A stretch of 58,125 bases of DNA from Treponema sp. UBA4307 (GTDB lineage: Bacteria > Spirochaetota > Spirochaetia > Treponematales > Treponemataceae): positions 1-58,125 of the forward strand of contig DGUP01000029.1 in NCBI GenBank assembly GCA_002394685.1, written 5' to 3'. Both the position numbers and the translations under genes were made by a program. A model generated the notes under the pieces. That model was not told the origin of the DNA. It made no database searches and saw only the letters and a program-made list of their open reading frames with translations. Of this stretch, positions 1 to 8,614 are shown in pieces (position 1 is the stretch's first letter; each line of letters starts with the position of its first letter).

Positions 1-22
1 TTTCAAAACTCGACATTCGGGC
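1..22. repeat. Right end of a dispersed MITE-like repeat (cut by window edge)
   Basis: These 22 bases are identical to the right terminal inverted repeat (35731-35752) of the complete element at 35521-35752, in the same orientation. The rest of this copy lies outside the window. Confidence 0.85.
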
Positions 23-84
23 AAAATAAAAAAAACGGCCAGTCCCCTAATGAAGTGTGAAGTGCATCACTAAAGGACAGCCGC
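23..84 (-). terminator. Rho-independent terminator of the GH30 gene
   Basis: Read on the minus strand, an imperfect hairpin (arms 75-83 and 36-45, pairing CGGC/GCCG and GTCC/GGAC with a small bulge) is followed by a run of eight T (28-35) and ATTTT. It lies just downstream of the GH30 stop codon and abuts the repeat at 1-22. Confidence 0.75.
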
Positions 85-110
85 TTAATTATTTTGTTAA
101 ACTTACTACA

Positions 111-1430
111 TCAAATAATTACTGTCTGAATAGAATGTTTTCCTGCGCTTAAATCAACCTGCTTGCCTTCCATCACCAGAGCAAGATTTACATCCACATC
201 ACTCTTATTAAGAATTATGCAGACAAGCCTTCCGTCTGGATTTTTGAAAGCAACACTTTCTACTTTATCCATACTTCTTCCGCACCAGATTCGAACCGCC
301 CCTTTCTGAATGAACTGGGAGAAATGCCGGATATAATAGTAAGATTTGTGAATATCCACATTATCATTTTTATAATCGCACATTACAGGAGCGTCACACA
401 AATTGTTTACGTGATTTGGACCGCCCTCTGAATCAAGAATAACATTCCAGTCTGTAAAACCAACTGTACCGTTATTAAAGTTGCCGATCATATCATGAGC
501 ATATCTTTCAGCACGACTTGTCTGACTTCCAGTCTTATCATTTGAATATTCAACACAGCCCTCAGAGAAAATCAATTCTTTGTCAGGGAAAAGACGATTT
601 ACTTCTGCAACAGATTCAAAGAAATCTCCGGCATACCAGTGGAAAGCGACTCCATCAATTGAAGCAAGTGCCTTATCTGTAGAAAGACTGCCGCATGCTC
701 TCTGAACAAGGATTTCTTTATTGTGATCCCACACATTTATCTTTACATCACCAAGCCCAGCCTTTACTAAAGCAGGTTTAAGATAATCGCAGGCAAAATC
801 CCTTTCCTCTTCTGCAGAATAAATACAACTGTCCCAGCTTTGAACTGCAGCCGGCTCATTCTGAACAGTAAGTCTTTTAATTACAATTCCTTCCTCACGA
901 TAAGCAAGAAGATATTTTACAAAAACATCTGCCCACATCTGATAGAACTCTTTCTTAAGATTTCCACCATGATTCATTTCGTTATTTGTCTTCATGAAAG
1001 CAGGAGGAGACCATGGGGATGCAAGAAATTCAATATCAGGATTTTTAGCAAGGGCTGCTTTTACAAAAGGAATAATGTATTTTTTATCCCTTTCAATTGA
1101 AAAAGATTTCAGTTCCTTGTCTTCAGGATTATCCACATAGGCATAATTTCCCAGGGCAAAATCACAGCTCTGAATATGAAGACGACAGAAATTGTATGCA
1201 GAATTCTCCCTGCTGAAATAAAGGTCAATGAGTTTTTCCTGATTCTCTTTACTCATTTGAGACCAAACATAGGCAGAAGCTTCTGTTAACGCTCCACCTA
1301 AACCGATAATCTTCTGATATTCCATCTGAGGATTCAATCTGATTTGAACAGGTGCCCAGTCTGCAGCTTTTTGAAACTCCAGAGTATCAGAAACCAGATT
1401 ATGATTTTCGTTAGTAATATATCTTTTCAT
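111..1430 (-). CDS. Glycoside hydrolase family 30 enzyme (glucosylceramidase / beta-glucanase-like)
   Basis: A 439-residue protein with the GH30 (clan GH-A) pattern: an N-terminal IIGLGGALTEASAY segment near residue 41, acid/base Glu192 in TVQNEP, and nucleophile Glu290 in IFSEGCVEY. The length fits GH30 subfamilies of the glucocerebrosidase type, which hydrolyse beta-linked glucosides or beta-1,6/1,3-glucans with retention. No signal peptide is visible, so it is probably cytoplasmic and acts on imported oligosaccharides. It follows the YesN/YesM pair and the sugar ABC transporter on the same strand, which supports a role in the same catabolic locus. Exact substrate is inferred from the neighbourhood only. 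Confidence 0.85.
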   Translation of the reverse strand: MKRYITNENHNLVSDTLEFQKAADWAPVQIRLNPQMEYQKIIGLGGALTEASAYVWSQMSKENQEKLIDLYFSRENSAYNFCRLHIQSCDFALGNYAYVDNPEDKELKSFSIERDKKYIIPFVKAALAKNPDIEFLASPWSPPAFMKTNNEMNHGGNLKKEFYQMWADVFVKYLLAYREEGIVIKRLTVQNEPAAVQSWDSCIYSAEEERDFACDYLKPALVKAGLGDVKINVWDHNKEILVQRACGSLSTDKALASIDGVAFHWYAGDFFESVAEVNRLFPDKELIFSEGCVEYSNDKTGSQTSRAERYAHDMIGNFNNGTVGFTDWNVILDSEGGPNHVNNLCDAPVMCDYKNDNVDIHKSYYYIRHFSQFIQKGAVRIWCGRSMDKVESVAFKNPDGRLVCIILNKSDVDVNLALVMEGKQVDLSAGKHSIQTVII

Positions 1431-1535
1431 AGTTCTTCCTTATACAAAAATTATGAATCATAATAGTTCATAACAACAGTATGAGGATTTCGGTTTGGTG
1501 TCTTTTATTCTGTTATCAGAGGCTTGTAAAGAAGA

Positions 1536-2969
1536 TTAGGACTTTTCGTGAATCCGCTTCCATTCTCCAGGAGAGACGCCCGTACTTTCCTTAAAGGTTT
1601 TCATAAAGTACTTGGCATCCCCAAAGCCGGATCTTTCAGCAACTTCATAAATTTTATAGCAGCCCTTTTCCAGCAGCTTGCAGGCTTCGTCAATCCGGAG
1701 CTTTTTAAGGTACTCATTAAAATTAACCCCTGTATGTTCCTTGAATTTTTCAGAGAACCAGGTGTAATTTGTATCTACCTGATTGGCCACCATTGCCATA
1801 TTAATATTCTTTGAATAATTTGAATGGATATAGTCCAGCGCTTCTTCAATATAAGGATATTCAACTGTATTCTGATGCAGCAGTTCCCTGAGATAAAGCA
1901 TGTAATCCATAACCATATGTTTCCAGTCATCCAGATTTTTGAACTGCCAGATATTGTCAATCATTATACTTTTCAATAAAAGATAACTGTCATTTGAACT
2001 ATAGAATGAATATCTTGTTGAGAGATTTGCAGTAATTTTTTCGTAAAGATAGGCCAGACGGACAGCCTTTTCAGAATTCTTATAATCTGAAAAATCAAAA
2101 AGCTGATCAACTTCTTTCTGAATGTCTTCACTTTCAGCAACCATCAGGCGGGTAATGCAGCGTTCGTACTGATCGTCCTGGCGGGTAAAATCATTAATAT
2201 CAGAATCATCAACAAAATAAAAAATATGATCCCTCGGATTAAAATAATATTCCAGCATGGCAATAAAGGCCTGTTTTTTCATGATTCTTACAGAAGTTAC
2301 ATTATCAAAAGCCATACTTACGCCAATAATAAGTGAATTAAGGGAAATATCTGTATCCAGGACAAGTTTCCCCTCTTTTGCAATAACCACGCAGAGATAA
2401 TCCTTTTTGCTTTCCAGGGTGTAATATTCCACATCCACAAAAGCCCTTTCGATTTCTTTTTTGCAATTCGGGCCCATCACGCTTAAACAGTAAAGGCCAT
2501 TTGGAAAATTCCAGCCGGCAACATCCACTTCACCGGAAACCCTGCCTTCATCAATAATGGATTTAAGAACTTTTTCGTTTCTCTGCTGAGTTTGATTTTT
2601 TACTTCAGAAATAACCTGCAATACAGTGCTAACAAGTTCTTTTTTATCCAGAGGTTTTAAAATGTAACTGAGTGCCCCGCTTTGAATTGCAGCTTTTGCA
2701 TACTTAAAATCATCGTAGCCGCTTAAAACGATTATTGCAGTTTTTTCTTTAAGGGCTGCAACTTTTTCCATCAATTCTACACCGTCCATAATCGGCATAC
2801 GAATATCAGTTATGAGAACATTAGGCTTTTTTTCTACACAAAGTTCCAGGGCTTCCTGTCCATTTTTTGCTTCAAAAATTTCCATCTCAACATCTATATT
2901 ATCCCGGAGAATTTTTGAAATTCCTGCCCTGATCAGTTTTTCATCATCAGCAATTACGATTGTTATCAT
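1536..2969 (-). CDS. YesN-type response regulator, REC domain plus AraC HTH
   Basis: 477 residues. Residues 1-120 form a receiver domain with acidic residues Asp8-Asp9, phospho-acceptor Asp55 (LITDIRMP) and Lys105 (SYILKPLD). A long linker is followed by a C-terminal AraC/XylS double helix-turn-helix (about 375-475, ending in SGFGDAKYFMKTFKESTG). The start overlaps the stop of the upstream histidine kinase by 4 bases, so the two are co-transcribed and should form one phosphorelay. This class normally activates adjacent carbohydrate-uptake genes, here probably the ABC transporter at 4841-8412. Confidence 0.93.
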   Translation of the reverse strand: MITIVIADDEKLIRAGISKILRDNIDVEMEIFEAKNGQEALELCVEKKPNVLITDIRMPIMDGVELMEKVAALKEKTAIIVLSGYDDFKYAKAAIQSGALSYILKPLDKKELVSTVLQVISEVKNQTQQRNEKVLKSIIDEGRVSGEVDVAGWNFPNGLYCLSVMGPNCKKEIERAFVDVEYYTLESKKDYLCVVIAKEGKLVLDTDISLNSLIIGVSMAFDNVTSVRIMKKQAFIAMLEYYFNPRDHIFYFVDDSDINDFTRQDDQYERCITRLMVAESEDIQKEVDQLFDFSDYKNSEKAVRLAYLYEKITANLSTRYSFYSSNDSYLLLKSIMIDNIWQFKNLDDWKHMVMDYMLYLRELLHQNTVEYPYIEEALDYIHSNYSKNINMAMVANQVDTNYTWFSEKFKEHTGVNFNEYLKKLRIDEACKLLEKGCYKIYEVAERSGFGDAKYFMKTFKESTGVSPGEWKRIHEKS

Positions 2970-4735
2970 GATTCACTCCTGACGTTTGGAACTGGTACAC
3001 TAATAATAGTTCCTTCCCCCACTTTTGATTCAATCCTAACCTTGTAATCATCTCCGTAAAAAACAGAAAGACGCTGCTGAATATTTTTAAGTCCAATACT
3101 TCCTGTTGAATCCCGCTCATATTGTGAATCCGCAAGATAGTTTTCAATCTTCTTAACGACTTCTTCTTCCATACCGCAGCCAAAATCTTCAACAGAAAGA
3201 TAAATTCTGGATTTATCCGGGGACATTTCTGCAAAGATTTTTAATGTTGCATCCGCTTCAGTTGCTTCAATTGCATGAACAAAGGCGTTCTCGATTAAAG
3301 GCTGAAGGGTCATCTTTGGGATTTCAATATCCATATATTCTTCAGGAATATCGATTTCCAGAGTGATTTTATAATCGTTTCGAATATTTAAAATATATAC
3401 ATAAGAGCGAATATATTCAATTTCCTGATTAAGGGAAACTCGATGAACTCTCCATCTCAAACAATAGCGCATCATTTTGCCCAGAATCTGCAGACTTTCA
3501 GCAATTTCATCCTGGTCTGCAAGAACTGCCTGCATTCTGATTGTTTCCAGCACATTGTAAAGGAAATGCGCGTTTATTTGATTTTGCATGGCCTTCATCT
3601 CGGTGTCAGCAATAAGGCTCTGTTCCTTTTTTATCTGATCAATCTGCTCAGAAAGCTGTTTTGTCATTTCGTTAAAGGTTTCCTGACTTTGCCCGACTTC
3701 ATCCAGACTGTTAACTGTAATTTTAGCAGTATAATCCCCCTGACGAACTTTCTGCATACCTTCAATAAGTGTATATATTCCTGAAAGAAGATTATTTGTA
3801 ATGAATCTGACAGCAAAAATCATAAGCCAGATAAAACCTACAATTCCAAGAACAATAAGAGAAAGGTCCATCCACAATTCTTTTGCCAGGTCACGGCCAA
3901 GATTCAGGTGGACCATGTAAATATTCATTTGTGGAATATATTGCCAGGCTACAATCTGGTTCCAGGAATTAAGGGTTGATACTCCGGAAGTTTTTCCCGA
4001 ATCCATTATAAGATGCTGAAGACTGCTTCTCTCCTTGTTTGTAAGAACATATCCCTGCGTATTTCTTTCAAGGGAAGAAATGTTTTCCAGTCTTTTGCTA
4101 TCGTCAGAATAAGTAATTTCCTGCAGAACAAATTCATAGTTATCATCTTTTAATTCTGCATAGGCTAAAGGAAAAAAATCCTCCATTTTTACTGCAATCT
4201 GCATATAACAAATTAATTTGTGGTTTTTATATATTTCTCTGGTTCTACAGACGGAAGGCATTTTTGCCGCATTCTGATTGCCCAGATAATCTGCGTGATA
4301 ATTAAAGCTCCACTCTTTTTTGTCATTTTCCGTTAGACGTGAAGCCTGAAGAATGATTGGCCAGCGCTCAGGAATTGAAGGATCCAGAGCAAAAAGTCTC
4401 ATTGAATAAAGGTAGGGAGTGATTTTTGCAGCCGACTCCATATAACGGCTTTCTTCCATAAGAATTGAAATTACTTCTTCCTCATCATAACTTTGGGGAG
4501 AAATAAAATACAGGCGGATTGTTTCGTTAGTTTTAATAAGAGTTTCCAGAAGATTAAAGGTTTCCATTTTTTCGTTAATCTGGGAAACACTTGCATTTAA
4601 AATATCTACTGCGGATTTACGGGAATTTTCAAGCTGGCGTTTCAGTCCGTTTACTGTAAAAAATACCAGTAAAATAAACAAAGGAATAATTACAATCAGG
4701 GTATTAACAAAAACAACTCTTTTGGAAAATTTCAT
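2966..4735 (-). CDS. YesM-type sensor histidine kinase
   Basis: A membrane kinase that would phosphorylate the response regulator encoded immediately downstream. From the chosen start (MKFSKRVVF) it has an N-terminal membrane segment, an extracytoplasmic sensor region, a second membrane segment (LIVLGIVGFIWLMIFAV), a HAMP-like linker, and a His_kinase domain with phospho-acceptor His in NAHFLYNVLETIRMQ (residue 390), then a HATPase domain with GCGMEEE and GSIGLKNIQQRL. An earlier in-frame ATG at 4765 adds ten residues, but the later start places the charged-hydrophobic leader correctly. No strong ribosome binding site is seen for either. Confidence 0.92.
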   Translation of the reverse strand: MKFSKRVVFVNTLIVIIPLFILLVFFTVNGLKRQLENSRKSAVDILNASVSQINEKMETFNLLETLIKTNETIRLYFISPQSYDEEEVISILMEESRYMESAAKITPYLYSMRLFALDPSIPERWPIILQASRLTENDKKEWSFNYHADYLGNQNAAKMPSVCRTREIYKNHKLICYMQIAVKMEDFFPLAYAELKDDNYEFVLQEITYSDDSKRLENISSLERNTQGYVLTNKERSSLQHLIMDSGKTSGVSTLNSWNQIVAWQYIPQMNIYMVHLNLGRDLAKELWMDLSLIVLGIVGFIWLMIFAVRFITNNLLSGIYTLIEGMQKVRQGDYTAKITVNSLDEVGQSQETFNEMTKQLSEQIDQIKKEQSLIADTEMKAMQNQINAHFLYNVLETIRMQAVLADQDEIAESLQILGKMMRYCLRWRVHRVSLNQEIEYIRSYVYILNIRNDYKITLEIDIPEEYMDIEIPKMTLQPLIENAFVHAIEATEADATLKIFAEMSPDKSRIYLSVEDFGCGMEEEVVKKIENYLADSQYERDSTGSIGLKNIQQRLSVFYGDDYKVRIESKVGEGTIISVPVPNVRSES

Positions 4736-4762
4736 AGTTATTATTATACACCATTTTAGACA

Positions 4763-4797
4763 CAAAAAGACGGAGAACCAAATACATTGATTCTCCG
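4763..4797 (-). terminator. Terminator after the sugar-binding lipoprotein gene
   Basis: Hairpin with arms CGGAGAA (4771-4777) and TTCTCCG (4791-4797), followed on the minus strand by TCTTTTTG. It separates the ABC transporter operon from the kinase/regulator operon. Confidence 0.7.
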
Positions 4798-4840
4798 CCC
4801 AGGCATTATATAATGATATTTTTACAGGAGGTAAAAATTA

Positions 4841-6475
4841 TTACATACCAAGCTTCTTCTTGTTGATGTTCATCAATTCAGTCTGAGCTGCGATTACTTT
4901 GTCATAACCGTGAGCCTTCTTGTATTCGTTGAAATCAGCTACGAGCTTGTCGAAAGCAGCATCTGATTCTGCACGAATCAACTGTGGAAGAACTTTACCC
5001 CACTGGCGCTGGATTTCTTCAGCAGCAAGAGCTTCATCAGATCCAACTGGGAGTGTAAGACCATCGTATGCAGCATAAGAAACTACATATGGACGAGTCC
5101 AGAGCTGTGGCTGACCAAGAGATGGAGCATAATCAACTCCGAACTGTGCCTGCCATGCTGTATCCATCAGCATCCAGTATGTGTACTGAACACCGATTTC
5201 TGTTTCCTGCTTGTTCTTGTCTTCAGAATCCATCTTCTTAACTTCTGGAGTAAGTGTTGGAACACCATTTTCCATTGTATAAGTTTCGTTGAGGATACCG
5301 AAGTTTGTATCCATCTGACCTTCTTCAGAAATCAGATATGTAAGGAACTGAATAGCGCGGGCCTTATCCTTACAGTTCTTTGAAATCAAAGTGATTGTCC
5401 ATCCTGCAATACCTGCACCAGCGAGCTTTGGATCGTCACCCTTTGAGTTCTTTGGACCATCAACTGCAATGTAGATAGAGTTTGGATCGTTAGCATAAAG
5501 TGCATTCTGTGCAGCCTGCATATCCCAGTTCTGATAAAGCATACAGAAGTAGCGGCCCTGTGCTGCCTTTTCTTCAATCTGTGAACGCTTGTCTACGAAC
5601 ATATCTGTAGAAATAAGACCCTTTTCATGTGCCTTGCGGAAAGCTTTGAGCCATCTCAAGTATTCTGCATTTTCTGTAAGACCAAGATCAGCGTTAAGGA
5701 ACTTACCATTTTCTTCTGGTGTAATTGCCAGGAAGTGCATCAGGTAACCCTGGAGCTGTGTACAACCTGTATCACCGAATTCGTTTGTTCCGAATGGAAT
5801 AAGTGGAGCGCCGTTTACTGTTGGGAACTTTTCCTTAGCAGCAGCGAGTGCAGCAACAAATCCCTCTGGAGTTGTCATATCTGGGCTTCCCAGAGCTTCA
5901 TACATATCTTTGCGAACCAGGAATGTTTCGTTAGAAGTCAGCTTACCATTGAACTTAGCATAGTCTGTTGGTGTGTAAGATGCGTTAGGATAACCGTAAA
6001 CGTGTCCATCATCCTGGCGGTACCATCCCATCTTGTCTGGGTTAGCTACCTGGAAGAAGTATGGATCATATTTTTCAGCGAGTTCATCGAGAGGTTCAAC
6101 AAGACCTGAATCGATCATCATTGGAACCTGTCCTTCATACCATCCCAATGTGATTAAATCAGGAAGTGCATCACCAGCAATCATTGCATTGAGCTTTTCA
6201 GCTTCTGAACCAGCAGGTACGATAAAGTTAACATCTACACCAGTTTTTTCTGTGATGTACTTAGATACCTTTGAGTCACCCCAGTGACGAGCGAACCAGC
6301 TGAAGTTAATGTACCAGTCAAACTTAATTGGTTTGTCTGCATTTTTCTTCCATCCAGCTTCGTTCTTTGTACCTGCAACAGTTCCATTAGAACTGCTTCC
6401 AGAATTGTTACATCCAGTAAAGAACATACTGAAAGCCATTGCACCAAGTAATCCTAATACGACTACCTTTTTCAT
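4841..6475 (-). CDS. Sugar ABC transporter substrate-binding lipoprotein (LplA-like)
   Basis: 544 residues from the start preceded by AAGGAGG (ATG at 6475; an earlier ATG at 6499 lies upstream of that site). It has a lipoprotein signal peptide with lipobox FTGC, then a family-1 extracellular solute-binding fold (DWYINFSWFARHWGDSKVSK, DLITLGWYEGQVP, GWTITLISK). It would sit on the outside of the inner membrane and hand oligosaccharides to the two permeases encoded upstream on the same strand. No ATPase gene is nearby, as is usual for this transporter class, which often shares an MsmX-like ATPase encoded elsewhere. Confidence 0.93.
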   Translation of the reverse strand: MKKVVVLGLLGAMAFSMFFTGCNNSGSSSNGTVAGTKNEAGWKKNADKPIKFDWYINFSWFARHWGDSKVSKYITEKTGVDVNFIVPAGSEAEKLNAMIAGDALPDLITLGWYEGQVPMMIDSGLVEPLDELAEKYDPYFFQVANPDKMGWYRQDDGHVYGYPNASYTPTDYAKFNGKLTSNETFLVRKDMYEALGSPDMTTPEGFVAALAAAKEKFPTVNGAPLIPFGTNEFGDTGCTQLQGYLMHFLAITPEENGKFLNADLGLTENAEYLRWLKAFRKAHEKGLISTDMFVDKRSQIEEKAAQGRYFCMLYQNWDMQAAQNALYANDPNSIYIAVDGPKNSKGDDPKLAGAGIAGWTITLISKNCKDKARAIQFLTYLISEEGQMDTNFGILNETYTMENGVPTLTPEVKKMDSEDKNKQETEIGVQYTYWMLMDTAWQAQFGVDYAPSLGQPQLWTRPYVVSYAAYDGLTLPVGSDEALAAEEIQRQWGKVLPQLIRAESDAAFDKLVADFNEYKKAHGYDKVIAAQTELMNINKKKLGM

Positions 6476-6525
6476 AAAATCCTCCTTAGATATATACACG
6501 AAAAAGTGCTTTTTAATTCCTTTAT

Positions 6526-7419
6526 TTATCCCTTTATGGATCCAACCATAAAGCCCTTTACAAAGTATTTCTGCAGGAACGGATATACAACTACGATTGG
6601 AGCAGTTGTTACTACCATTGTTGCAAGTCTTACAGAAGTAGAACTAACCTGCTGAGCAGCTACACCAGCCGGCATTGCAACTACAGACTTTGAAGCAGAA
6701 GCACTGGCAACGATTCTGTAAAGATAAGTCTGAATTGGCTGCAGCTTTGCATTATTGATGTACATAACGCCTGAGAAATAATCATTCCAGTGACCTACGC
6801 CATTGAAGAGTGCAATTGTTGCAACTACAGGCATTGAAAGAGGCAGAATGATTCTTGTAAAGATTGTAAAATCATTTGCTCCGTCAAGCTTTGCTGATTC
6901 TTCAAGAGCAGGGGACATTTCCCTGAAGTAGCTCATGAAAATAATCATATTGTAAAAGTTGAAGAGTGATGGAATGATGTAAACCAGGAAGTTGTCATAA
7001 AGACCCATGTTCTTCAAAAGGATGAAGAATGGAATCAAACCACCATTAAAGAACATTGTGATTGTTCCAAAAATCAGATAGAACTTGTTTCCCCAGATAT
7101 GCTTCTTTGAAAGTGCATATCCAACCATTGCTGTAAAGAAAACAGATGTAACTGTACCGATCAAAGTTCTCAGGATAGTTACCATGAAGGCATTCATGAT
7201 TGTCTTATCCTGGAAAACCGTTCTATAACTTTCAAGACTGAATTTTCTTGAGTACCAGTAAATTCCTCCACGCATTGCATCAGAAGAGTCATTGAAAGAA
7301 ATAATTATTGTGTACCAGACTGGATAAAGTGATATGAAACAAATCAAAAGCATGACGATTGTAACTACATAGTCGCCTGGTGAAAATCTATTAAATGCAG
7401 ATTTCTTAGTCATTTTCAA
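6526..7419 (-). CDS. Sugar ABC transporter permease (LplC/UgpE-like)
   Basis: 297 residues, six predicted membrane segments, with the inner-membrane permease EAA-type motif EESAKLDGANDFTIFTRIILP around residue 180, which contacts the ATPase. It ends QKYFVKGFMVGSIKG, typical of the CUT1 LplC/UgpE branch. It lies 21 bases downstream of the partner permease and 50 bases upstream of the binding-protein start, forming a permease-permease-binding protein operon. Confidence 0.95.
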   Translation of the reverse strand: MKMTKKSAFNRFSPGDYVVTIVMLLICFISLYPVWYTIIISFNDSSDAMRGGIYWYSRKFSLESYRTVFQDKTIMNAFMVTILRTLIGTVTSVFFTAMVGYALSKKHIWGNKFYLIFGTITMFFNGGLIPFFILLKNMGLYDNFLVYIIPSLFNFYNMIIFMSYFREMSPALEESAKLDGANDFTIFTRIILPLSMPVVATIALFNGVGHWNDYFSGVMYINNAKLQPIQTYLYRIVASASASKSVVAMPAGVAAQQVSSTSVRLATMVVTTAPIVVVYPFLQKYFVKGFMVGSIKG

Positions 7420-7440
7420 ATCTCCTTACAAAAACTCTTT

Positions 7441-8412
7441 TTAGAACAATGAAGTATTGTTCATCTTCTTGGTGATATTGTTTGTAATGAACAACAATAT
7501 GAATGCAACTACTGATTTGAAAACACCAATTGCGGAAGCATAAGAGAATCTCATACTTCTCATAGCTGTATTAAATACATAGATATCAATTACGTTAGAA
7601 CGTTCAGTGTTCAGTGGATTCCACAATACAAAAATCTGATCAAAGTTAGAGTTCAACAGACCACCTACTGCAAGAATGAACATAATTGTGATTGTCGGCA
7701 GAATTGATGGAAGTGTAATTGACCAGATCTGTCTCCAGCGTGATGCACCGTCAACTCTTGCAGCTTCATACATTTCTGTATCAATTCCAGAAATTGCAGC
7801 CAGATAAATGATTGCAGACCATCCAAGTTCCTTCCACAAATCAGAAATAATGATGATTGGCCAGAAGTATTCAGGATAAGCCAGATAAGATTTTCCCTGT
7901 TCAATGGCTCCGACTTTCATAAGCAGATCGTTTAACAGACCGCTTTCTCCAAGCCATGTTGTAAGGATACCGCCCAAAACTACCCATGAAAGGAAGTGTG
8001 GAAGATAAGTTATAGTCTGAACGACTTTCTTAAACTTCTGATTTCTAACTTCATTCAATCCCAGGGCAAAAATAATTGGAAGCGGGAAGTTGATGATAAG
8101 CTTCAGGAGAGAAATACCCAGAGTGTTTCTCATTATGTTAAAAAATTCATCATCCTTGAAAAAGTTAATAAAGTGTTGAAATCCATGATTTGCTGCCCAT
8201 GGACTCTTGAGAAATTCTCCAGAGAATAAAGGCATTGTAATTTTGTAGTTTTTCTTGAAAGCGATAAGGATACCGTACATTGGCAGATAGTTAAAAACTA
8301 ACATCCATGCAACGCCCAGCAGTGCCATAATCTGAAGATACTTTTCGTTTTTCAGTCTAGCCCATAAAGTTTTCTTTCTTAAGGCTGTTTCTGGTAATTC
8401 ACGTTTGCGCAT
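7441..8412 (-). CDS. Sugar ABC transporter permease (LplB/UgpA-like)
   Basis: 323 residues with six predicted membrane segments. The EAA loop is YEAARVDGASRWRQIWSITLP. The N-terminal part FNYLPMYGILIAFKKNYK is typical of LplB-type permeases for complex saccharides. It is the first gene of the transporter operon. AAGGAGAAG precedes the ATG. It pairs with the permease at 6526-7419. Confidence 0.95.
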   Translation of the reverse strand: MRKRELPETALRKKTLWARLKNEKYLQIMALLGVAWMLVFNYLPMYGILIAFKKNYKITMPLFSGEFLKSPWAANHGFQHFINFFKDDEFFNIMRNTLGISLLKLIINFPLPIIFALGLNEVRNQKFKKVVQTITYLPHFLSWVVLGGILTTWLGESGLLNDLLMKVGAIEQGKSYLAYPEYFWPIIIISDLWKELGWSAIIYLAAISGIDTEMYEAARVDGASRWRQIWSITLPSILPTITIMFILAVGGLLNSNFDQIFVLWNPLNTERSNVIDIYVFNTAMRSMRFSYASAIGVFKSVVAFILLFITNNITKKMNNTSLF

Positions 8413-8515
8413 TTCGCTTCTCCTTGCAATTATGAGTATATGTGCACCTTTCTTATAAAACTAGAATCAAAAATTTCAGAATGGTGTCATTTTTTCGGTT
8501 TAACTGATATAAAAA

Positions 8516-8544
8516 TTGACTTCTATATGGTAGTAACTTATGGT
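8516..8544 (+). promoter_or_regulatory. Candidate promoter of the 1111-residue gene
   Basis: TTGACT (8516-8521), a 17-base spacer and TATGGT (8539-8544) lie in the 187-base divergent gap between the transporter operon and the gene at 8615. The fit to the consensus is moderate. Confidence 0.4.
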
Positions 8545-8614
8545 GTAAACTGTAGATAAATCAGCAAACAATCAATTTATCTGCATCCACTTTTTATTTT
8601 TGAGAGGAATGGTT